DNA from: CANJBX01 sp041487815 | GTDB lineage: Bacteria; Pseudomonadota; Alphaproteobacteria; Rhizobiales; Xanthobacteraceae | Assembly (NCBI GenBank): GCA_041487815.1 | Contig: JBGPOB010000122.1 | Location: 1 to 10,565 of the forward strand | Direction of reading: 5' to 3' | DNA: 10,565 nt | In this document: positions 5,600 through 10,565 of the stretch, piece by piece | How the letters are laid out: each line of letters begins with the position of its first letter | Numbering within the stretch: position 1 is the stretch's first letter | The notes under the pieces: model-generated | Databases searched by the model: none | Told to the model about the DNA's origin: nothing | Seen by the model: the letters and a program-made list of their open reading frames with translations, nothing else | Translations under genes and position numbers: made by a program

Positions 5600-7096
5600 T
5601 CACATTGCAAACCATAGGTATGCGTAAAGCGTGTTATTGTCGCGCGCATTTCTACCGTTGCCGTCGTAATTGACGCTGGCACCATTGAATTTGTCATACC
5701 AAACATATTGCAGGCCGATGCGCGCATTGGCGTAGGGCCATAACGGCGACCTATCCATCCCCCATGGAATGTAGGCAATCTCGGCAATCCAACCATTACT
5801 GTTCGGGCTCCCGGTAAGAACGGAATCGCCGTACAAGATCGGATCGGTGGTTCCCCAGATGCTGAAATAATGCCCGGTCAATACAACCTTTGCATTCTCT
5901 CCCCACGTTAGAGAGAGATTCGCCTTGAAGCTGTTCAGGTTATTGGTCGGATTAGCGGAGTTTCCCGCGGCAAATGTTGAGTCCAGCTTTCGCTGTTCGC
6001 GGATGTAGGATGCTTTGGCGGTCACGCGCACCGCGTTGGTGATGTACTGGTATTGCGCGTCGAACCCGAGGTCGGTGTACTTATCCGTGCCGGCAACAGT
6101 GGTGGGAGGAGTAACTCCCTGACTGACAAAGAGCGGGTTGCTATACAAATCGAGCGGAATGCCCTGGGGATTGACGCGCGCGGCCCAGCCAAAGGCGCCA
6201 ACCATGAGCCAGTGATCGCCCCAGTGCGGCTCGAACGCGGCGCGAAAATAAGGCGTCATTTGATCGATCGTACCCGGCTGATCCGTGCCATCCATGTTGA
6301 TCCGATCAAGAAATCTGGGATTGATGCCTTTATACCCCGTGAGTTCGAGATAGAGCATGTCATTGATGAAGGCGTAGCCGCCCACACCCAAGGCGCGCTG
6401 CGCAAACGCGCCTTCGATCAGGGTCGCAGCCGACGGCGTTGGTGCGATATTGGAAGCGACGAATGGAAATCCCCAAGCAGGCGTTGTGTTCCAAACATCT
6501 TGCATTGTCGGATTGTTGTGAACCGTGACGCCGTAGGTGATATCGGTCTTGCCGATCGTGGCCGTATTGGCATAGCGGACATCGGCGTTATCCCACGTAA
6601 AGTTATTATTGAGACTGTTGGGCGGATAACTATAGGTCGCCTGAATAAATGCTCCGATGTTGTCGGTCAGGGCACCGCCGTAAAACACGCTGAACGCCTG
6701 CGCGATGAAATTGTTGTTCGAGGCGATCGGTTGTCCGGTCGTGTCCTGATCCGCTTGCGTGTGCGTATAGCCGACAACGCCCATGATAGAGAGCGGAGGG
6801 ATCCAATTGCTGCTGCCGCCAAAGGTTTTCTTGTAAATGTCGGTTTGTTCGCCACCCATGAGGGTGTAACCGCCCAGCTTGAAGCGGCGCCCGAATGGCG
6901 TGAGCTGAGGAAAGTCAGTGTGACAGGCGCCGCACGGTTGACCTGTCTGACGTGCAAAGCTCGGTAAAGCCCGCGCTTCGTTTGAACTGACGACAACAAT
7001 GGTTGCAGCCGCCGCCGCCAACGCCGCAATGAGCAGCGCGCCGGTTAAGAACGAGAATTTCCCACGCAACCTGCCACCTGTCCCCGTGCGCATCAT
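5600..7096 (-). CDS. One-heme outer-membrane porin-cytochrome, Cyc2-like
   Basis: 498 aa. A long Sec signal peptide (residues 1-43) ends at NEARA-LPSF. A single heme-c motif C55-G-A-C58-H59 follows, inside SFARQTGQPCGACHTDFPQ and then LTPFGRRFKLGGYTL. The remaining 400 or so residues are aromatic-rich alternating segments typical of an outer-membrane beta-barrel (GAFIQATYSY, DHWLMVGAFGWAARV, AVRVTAKASYI, ANARIGLQYVWY), ending in LYAYLWFAM. One N-terminal heme fused to a barrel, at about this length, is the plan of Cyc2, the outer-membrane Fe(II) oxidase of iron-oxidising bacteria. The heme neighbourhood resembles that family; the electron donor is not shown. GAGGGG precedes two adjacent ATGs (7096, 7093); the second has the better spacing. 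It is last of three minus-strand redox-type genes, after a HiPIP and a small membrane protein. Confidence 0.85.
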   Translation of the reverse strand: MMRTGTGGRLRGKFSFLTGALLIAALAAAAATIVVVSSNEARALPSFARQTGQPCGACHTDFPQLTPFGRRFKLGGYTLMGGEQTDIYKKTFGGSSNWIPPLSIMGVVGYTHTQADQDTTGQPIASNNNFIAQAFSVFYGGALTDNIGAFIQATYSYPPNSLNNNFTWDNADVRYANTATIGKTDITYGVTVHNNPTMQDVWNTTPAWGFPFVASNIAPTPSAATLIEGAFAQRALGVGGYAFINDMLYLELTGYKGINPRFLDRINMDGTDQPGTIDQMTPYFRAAFEPHWGDHWLMVGAFGWAARVNPQGIPLDLYSNPLFVSQGVTPPTTVAGTDKYTDLGFDAQYQYITNAVRVTAKASYIREQRKLDSTFAAGNSANPTNNLNSFKANLSLTWGENAKVVLTGHYFSIWGTTDPILYGDSVLTGSPNSNGWIAEIAYIPWGMDRSPLWPYANARIGLQYVWYDKFNGASVNYDGNGRNARDNNTLYAYLWFAM

Positions 7097-7166
7097 GTGC
7101 CCCTCGTCGATTTGCGCCCCTGCTAGTACGTAGACAAATTATCTTCCGAAGATCAATCGAACCCGC

Positions 7167-7180
7167 TTAACGAAGTTCAA
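7167..7180 (-). promoter_or_regulatory. Degenerate FNR/FixK-type box upstream of porin-cytochrome gene
   Basis: On the minus strand TTGA-N6-TTAA, one base off the FNR/FixK consensus TTGA-N6-TCAA, centred about 77 bases before the porin-cytochrome start. It is plausible because a perfect box precedes the HiPIP gene, but one mismatch in a core half-site makes it weak. A separate palindrome, ATCTTC-C-GAAGAT, lies at 7141-7153. Confidence 0.3.
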
Positions 7181-7234
7181 CTGACAAATGGAATGCTCGC
7201 TATTTTCCGAGTGAATTTCCCAGTTGCGTGCGCG

Positions 7235-7528
7235 TCACTTAACTGCCGATCGGATAAAATAATTGTACACGAAGGCGAAAACGAAGGCGCTCACCCAGCC
7301 AAAGGCGATGCTAAACAAGACCCCCTCGATCCAAACTCTGGCCGAAGCTATCGGCGCACTGGAAAACAGCGCGATCCACGCAACCCAGCCTTGCGCAGTC
7401 CCCCAATCCGGGAAAATGAGTGCTAATATTAGACAGATCACGAATAAGGCGACGAACGTTGTTGAAAGCGCCCATCCCATGGCAATGACGTTCATCGGAT
7501 TGTATGCGGCCGCCTTTTGCGAATTCAT
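7235..7528 (-). CDS. Small two-span membrane protein, DUF5676-like
   Basis: 97 aa. Hydrophobic segments at about 14-39 (VIAMGWALSTTFVALFVICL) and 66-92 (IEGVLFSIAFGWVSAFVFAF), with a moderately hydrophobic link between them containing WGTAQGWVAWIALFSS, and a basic C-terminus. The layout, with an early membrane span and a closing FAFVYNYF, resembles the small DUF5676 membrane proteins; this match is tentative and the function unknown. The start is set by GGAGGGTGCC directly before ATG 7528. It sits between the HiPIP and porin-cytochrome genes on the same strand, with gaps of 119 and 138 bases, and so could be an inner-membrane accessory of that system. Confidence 0.82.
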   Translation of the reverse strand: MNSQKAAAYNPMNVIAMGWALSTTFVALFVICLILALIFPDWGTAQGWVAWIALFSSAPIASARVWIEGVLFSIAFGWVSAFVFAFVYNYFIRSAVK

Positions 7529-7647
7529 GGCACCCTCCAGATCTTAAAGCCCGACACCTTCCAGCATGATCGTCGCGAGCGTTACGGCAGGCTCTATCGG
7601 TTTGCCCAAATCGAAAGCGCATAACCTTTGATATTGCCTTCTGACGC

Positions 7648-7926
7648 TCACTTTTTTATCCAGATCCGGCACCAGCCATTAGCACTGACCGGACCGGCGA
7701 CGCTCTTACACGCATCCGGCGGCTCAAAAAGCTTACAATTAGCGCAGCTGTGGTCACCTTGCGGCGTGGGTTGATAGCCAACCGACGACTGCGGCATCTT
7801 GCCCGCCATAGCGGCGTCGATGGTTGAGCCCAAGACTATCGCAGCGCCCGTTGCGCGCGCGACGTGATGCAAGAGACGGCGTCGAGTCACCTCGCGTGAC
7901 CAGATATGGAATTGCTTCATCATCAT
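7648..7926 (-). CDS. High-potential iron-sulfur protein (HiPIP), Tat-exported
   Basis: 92 aa from the first of three successive ATGs. A twin-arginine signal (T14-R-R-R-L-L, then a hydrophobic stretch to about 41, DAAMAG) fits export of a folded iron-sulfur protein. The mature part of about 50 residues has the four cluster ligands C61, C64, C73 and C86 in HSCANCKLFEPPDACK and ANGWCRIW, and the Tyr (Y51 in GYQPTP) that packs on the cluster in HiPIPs. HiPIPs carry one [4Fe-4S] cluster and shuttle electrons in the periplasm; the iron oxidase Iro of Acidithiobacillus is one. It is the promoter-proximal gene of the redox group, and a perfect FNR/FixK box lies about 58 bases upstream. The Shine-Dalgarno is weak (AAGTGAG), so ATG 7926, 7923 and 7920 remain equally possible. 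Confidence 0.93.
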   Translation of the reverse strand: MMMKQFHIWSREVTRRRLLHHVARATGAAIVLGSTIDAAMAGKMPQSSVGYQPTPQGDHSCANCKLFEPPDACKSVAGPVSANGWCRIWIKK

Positions 7927-7977
7927 TGACTCACTTACTTATCTTTAAAGTTGAGCGGCTGCTAGCAAAACTTCGCG

Positions 7978-7991
7978 TTGATCGAAATCAA
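7978..7991. promoter_or_regulatory. FNR/FixK-type binding site (TTGATCGAAATCAA)
   Basis: A perfect palindromic match to TTGA-N6-TCAA with five-base arms TTGAT/ATCAA, centred about 58 bases upstream of the HiPIP start. At the usual activating position near -41 it would place transcription initiation around 7943, just before the gene. FNR/FixK proteins activate genes when oxygen is low, so the redox genes downstream are probably induced under micro-oxic or anoxic conditions. Site occupancy is inferred. Confidence 0.75.
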
Positions 7992-8200
7992 CTCGGACTA
8001 ACTGTGAAATTTTCAGTTTGGAAATAAATAATAGATTACATGCGATTCATAACGAACAGATGCAAAAGCACATAGACTGCGTTGGGCGTCAGCAAAGCGC
8101 GTCGTATCCAAATTATTGCGACGGCCTGTCCGCCATAATTTTGGCGAATGCAAATCAATCTCAACTAGCGTCTCGCTCCTGCCGGGATCACTTCATCGCC

Positions 8201-8366
8201 GTTTCCGCCTTCGCCCGCGAAGGCGGGCTTCGGTGGTCAAGAGCTTCGACGGGCTTGCTGCCAGTCCGCCGAAGCTTTAGCGAAGGCGGAAGCGAAGCAA
8301 TCTCCCGCGGCACGCGCAAGCCTCATGGGGATTGCTTCGTCGGCCTTCGGCCTCCTCGCAATGACA
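8201..8366. repeat. Nested palindromic intergenic repeat mosaic
   Basis: Several inverted repeats sit side by side. CCGCCTTCGC (8205-8214) pairs with GCGAAGGCGG (8217-8226) across two bases. TCCGCC (8265-8270) pairs with GGCGGA (8285-8290). CGAAGCAATC (8293-8302) pairs with GATTGCTTCG (8330-8339). ATTGC (8331-8335) pairs with GCAAT (8358-8362) around GGCC-TTC-GGCC. The phrases based on GAAGCAATC and GCAATGAC are typical of dispersed intergenic repeats in Bradyrhizobium, Nitrobacter and Rhodopseudomonas. Confidence 0.8.
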
Positions 8367-8391
8367 ATGACCGGCGTCGTCGTGAATATTC

Positions 8392-9423
8392 CTACGCCGC
8401 CGCCTCGACCGCGCGCGCGCGGTGCATGCCGAGCGCCATGATCTTCTGCAACAGATCGGGATATTTGATGCCGTCGTGCAGCGCGGCCTGCGCGAAATCC
8501 TCCGCATGCGCGATTTCGGGGTTCGGATTGGCTTCGAGAAAATAAGGCACATTGTCGGACGAAAGCCGGAAATCGAGCCGCGCGTAACCGTCAAGTTCGA
8601 GCGTGCGGTAGATGCGGCGCGCGATCTTGCCGATGCGCGCGCGCAGGTCCGGGGCGAGGTTCTTGGCCGCGCCGGCGATGATGCCGAGACGCTCCTGATA
8701 CTCGACATTGTGCTTGATGCGCTCGGTCGCGATGCGGCGCGCGCCCTGCGCCAGCGTGCCGAACTCCAGCTCCCAGATCGGGAGAACGCGCAAGCGGTCG
8801 TCGCCGAGAACGCCGACATAGATTTCGCGCCCGTCGATATACTGCTCGGCGATCGCCGCGGTACCGACGCGCTCATGGATGAACTTGATGCGCTCTTCGA
8901 GTTTGTCGTCGGTCTCGACCACGGAGGCCTGCGCGATGCCGACGGAGGCGTCCGCGCTCAGGCTCTTGACGATCAGCGGCAAAGCGAGCCGCGCCGAGCG
9001 CTTGATCTTCCGGTGCATCGGGAACACCGCGAAGGCCGGCACCGGAATGCGGTGGTAGTGCAGAATCTTTTTCGACAGGTCCTTGCCGCGCGCGAGCATC
9101 AGGCCGCGCGGGTTGCAGCCGGTGTAGGCGACGCGCAACAACTCGAGATAGCTCGCGACGTTCTGGTCATAGACCACTTCGCCGTGAAACTGTTCGAGCA
9201 GGTTGAACACGACGTCGGGCTTGAAGCTCTCGATGGCGTCGCGGATCGGCTTGAGCTCGTCCTGCACGCCGAGCGGCTTGACCTCATGGCCGGCGCCGCG
9301 CAGCGTCGAGACCACGTCATACTCGGTCTTCCAGGTATTGATTTCCTGCTCACTGTGCCCCTTGAGCGAATCGGGAGGCATCAGGTCCGGATGCACGAGC
9401 ACCAGAACGCGAAGGCGTTTCAT
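8392..9423 (-). CDS. ATP-grasp ligase, D-alanine-D-alanine ligase-like
   Basis: 343 aa, cytoplasmic. ATP-grasp features are in order: N-terminal fold (RVLVLVHPDLMP), GCNPRG at 102-107, KDLSKKIL near 114-121, the ATP-binding Lys in PLIVKSL (K153), EQYIDGREIYVGVLGD (193-208), the Mg site with ARLDFRL (R282, D284) and FLEANPNPEI (E297, N299, N301). This family joins a carboxylate, via an acyl phosphate, to an amine. The sequence is Ddl-related but lies beside a metallopeptidase rather than in a mur/fts cluster, so a cell-wall Ddl role is unlikely; another peptide-like ligation or modification is more plausible. Start ATG 9423 overlaps the stop of the peptidase gene as ATGA, meaning translational coupling. 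The frame extends further upstream to 9549, but only within that gene. A copy of its last 34 codons lies at 5450-5556. Confidence 0.9.
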   Translation of the reverse strand: MKRLRVLVLVHPDLMPPDSLKGHSEQEINTWKTEYDVVSTLRGAGHEVKPLGVQDELKPIRDAIESFKPDVVFNLLEQFHGEVVYDQNVASYLELLRVAYTGCNPRGLMLARGKDLSKKILHYHRIPVPAFAVFPMHRKIKRSARLALPLIVKSLSADASVGIAQASVVETDDKLEERIKFIHERVGTAAIAEQYIDGREIYVGVLGDDRLRVLPIWELEFGTLAQGARRIATERIKHNVEYQERLGIIAGAAKNLAPDLRARIGKIARRIYRTLELDGYARLDFRLSSDNVPYFLEANPNPEIAHAEDFAQAALHDGIKYPDLLQKIMALGMHRARAVEAAA

Positions 9424-10445
9424 AAGGCGATCCACTGGCGCCGCGAATGGCTGAACAGCGAATGCACCGTCTTGGCCGTCAGCAGCAGCATGAATTCGTT
9501 TTCCAGCCGCCGCCGCGGACCCGGCGCGCGCAGCTTGAGTTCGCGGCAACGAGCGATCATGTCGTCAAGCACTGCGTCGAGCGTGAGCCGATATTCGCCG
9601 GTCCACTTCGAAACCATATGCGTGAACTTGGCGCGGTTTCGCCGCAGGAACGTCGAAGCCGCGGGCGAGCGGCGGTGGCGCGGGTTGTTGGAGAAAATAC
9701 GCAAGAGGTCGCGGTCATAGGTCTTGGGCGAATCAGCGAGGTAGAGAGCCTGCTTCTTCTCATAATGCTCCGCAAGCGTGCGCGTCAGGCGGTTGATCGG
9801 ATCGACCGTCAGGCGGCGGCGCAGTAGCGGCCTTTCGCTGGCGATCTCGGCCATCAGTTCGTCGACGTATTCGAGTTTCTTCAGCGCCGGCCAGCCGGCA
9901 TAGCGCTTGCGCCAGTTCGAGCGCGGGCGCAGCCAGACCGCGAAAGTTTCGGCGAAGTCCTCGTCAGGATGACTTTGCGCATACCATAGCCGCAGATGCT
10001 GGACGAACTGGCGGCTCGCCGGGTTCGGCCGATAGTAGCGCGGGTAGCGCTTCGAGGAGGGACCGAACAATCGCTGCCAGCGGCGGCGGCGGTGCAATTG
10101 ATACGCGTGCTGCAACACGTGGCCGGCCTCGTGGCGCAGGATGCGCATGCATTCGCTCACCGTGCCGCCTTCGACGTCGATGATCTTCTTGCGTTCGAGC
10201 CGCATCAGGCGCGGATGCGCGAGGTAAAACGGAATCGCGATGCCGGGCGTCGTCGTCGGCGAGAACCACTCGTCGGAGACCCAGGCGTGCGGCCGGATCG
10301 AAAGTCCGCGCTCGGCCAGCTCGCCATAGAGGCCGCGCAGGCAGCGTTCGAGCCAGGTGCCCTCAACCGTGACCTTGAGGTCCTTCAGACGCAGATTCAG
10401 CAGTTCATCGTCGGGCAAACTAGCCCAGGCAAACCGACGCGACAT
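9420..10445 (-). CDS. Putative zinc-dependent metallopeptidase
   Basis: 341 aa, no signal peptide. The gluzincin-type motif H105-E-A-G-H109 (RILRHEAGHVLQHAY) and the downstream acidic helix DEDFAETFAVWL (161-172), whose E166 is the likely third zinc ligand, fit the family often annotated as putative zinc-binding metallopeptidase. The C-terminal half (about 175-341) is basic and helical without a recognised domain. The gene comes first and is translationally coupled (ATGA) to the ATP-grasp ligase, suggesting that the two act on the same peptide or protein, one cutting and one joining. ATG 10445 has GAGG only two bases away, a tight spacing; no better start is visible. The substrate is unknown. 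Confidence 0.9.
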   Translation of the reverse strand: MSRRFAWASLPDDELLNLRLKDLKVTVEGTWLERCLRGLYGELAERGLSIRPHAWVSDEWFSPTTTPGIAIPFYLAHPRLMRLERKKIIDVEGGTVSECMRILRHEAGHVLQHAYQLHRRRRWQRLFGPSSKRYPRYYRPNPASRQFVQHLRLWYAQSHPDEDFAETFAVWLRPRSNWRKRYAGWPALKKLEYVDELMAEIASERPLLRRRLTVDPINRLTRTLAEHYEKKQALYLADSPKTYDRDLLRIFSNNPRHRRSPAASTFLRRNRAKFTHMVSKWTGEYRLTLDAVLDDMIARCRELKLRAPGPRRRLENEFMLLLTAKTVHSLFSHSRRQWIAL

Positions 10446-10473
10446 GGCCTCAGAAACTCGCGAACGCGTGACG

Positions 10474-10490
10474 GGCAGGCACGACCTGCC
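10474..10490. promoter_or_regulatory. Inverted repeat upstream of metallopeptidase gene
   Basis: GGCAGG (10474-10479) and CCTGCC (10485-10490) around five bases, 29 bases before the metallopeptidase start. It could be an operator or a leader hairpin. An 8-base direct repeat ATCGTGTC also occurs at 10493-10500 and 10506-10513. No clear promoter is visible in the remaining bases. Confidence 0.35.
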
Positions 10491-10565
10491 GGATCGTGTC
10501 GCTTCATCGTGTCACGGCATTTTGACGGCGACAATTCCCGGAAAAAAAATTGCGCCGATGTGACA

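Larger units (their letters stand above)
7927..8391. other. Intergenic region upstream of HiPIP gene
   Basis: No gene supported. The part next to the HiPIP gene (about 7927-8160) is AT-richer and holds the FNR/FixK box, an AT-rich TTTAAAGAT that could serve as a -10 element (7941-7949), and a 16-base imperfect palindrome with CGCCA/TGGCG ends at 8131-8146. The part from about 8201 to 8366 is palindromic repeat sequence. A plus-strand frame through 8018-8545 begins with TTG, runs through those repeats into antisense of the ATP-grasp gene, and is not credible. Confidence 0.6.

Noticed and set aside
6053..6967. Plus-strand open frame over the porin-cytochrome gene
   Set aside because: It is antisense to a gene with a signal peptide, heme motif and barrel pattern; no ribosome-binding site and no domain on the plus strand.
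8201..8366. CRISPR array
   Set aside because: The repeats are inverted and of unequal length, without regular direct repeats and spacers, and no cas gene is present.
8018..8545. Plus-strand open frame through the palindromic repeats
   Set aside because: It starts at TTG, runs through non-coding repeat sequence and into antisense of the ATP-grasp gene.
8422..9720. Long plus-strand open frame over the ATP-grasp gene
   Set aside because: It is a GC-rich antisense shadow; the minus strand carries complete ATP-grasp motifs, and the plus-strand product has no recognisable features.

Overview
The window reads as chromosomal DNA of a high-GC alphaproteobacterium, most like the Bradyrhizobium/Rhodopseudomonas group (Nitrobacteraceae). 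This rests on overall composition and codon style, a DUF3309-type mini-protein, an FNR/FixK-type box, and an intergenic palindrome mosaic of the kind common in those genomes. The taxonomy is inference; there is no marker gene.

Layout, left to right. (1) 1-617, plus strand: C-terminal part of an unrecognised membrane protein. (2) 699-2395, minus strand: an HpcH/HpaI-type aldolase followed by an exported metallo-beta-lactamase-fold hydrolase related to AHL lactonases. (3) 2458-3641: a lower-GC two-gene cassette, a winged-HTH/minimal-nucleotidyltransferase (MNT) fusion overlapping a HEPN-like gene. Two palindromes, TACCCA-type and 21 bp apart, sit at its start. The cassette is bracketed by a 157-bp direct repeat of the aldolase 5' end; the distal copy is a truncated gene relic. 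(4) 3799-4272: no convincing gene. (5) 4279-5421, plus strand: three small envelope genes (Gly/Tyr-rich secreted protein, RlpA-like protein, DUF3309 protein). (6) 5450-5556: a relic of the 3' end of an ATP-grasp gene whose intact relative is at 8392-9423. (7) 5600-7926, minus strand: a possible redox module made of a high-potential iron-sulfur protein (HiPIP), a small two-span membrane protein, and a one-heme outer-membrane porin-cytochrome resembling Cyc2. A perfect TTGAT-N4-ATCAA box lies upstream of the HiPIP gene. (8) 8201-8366: nested palindromic intergenic repeats. (9) 8392-10445, minus strand: a putative zinc metallopeptidase and an ATP-grasp ligase joined by an ATGA stop/start overlap.

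The most interesting piece is (7). A Cyc2-like outer-membrane cytochrome next to an Iro-like HiPIP is the set of parts expected for moving electrons from an extracellular donor such as Fe(II) into the periplasm, here apparently under oxygen-responsive FNR/FixK-type control. The second is (3), an HTH-MNT/HEPN pair that looks like a self-regulated toxin-antitoxin system with an unusual HEPN active-site motif. The two gene relics and the lower-GC stretch between about 2458 and 8391 suggest an accessory region assembled between two more ordinary gene pairs.
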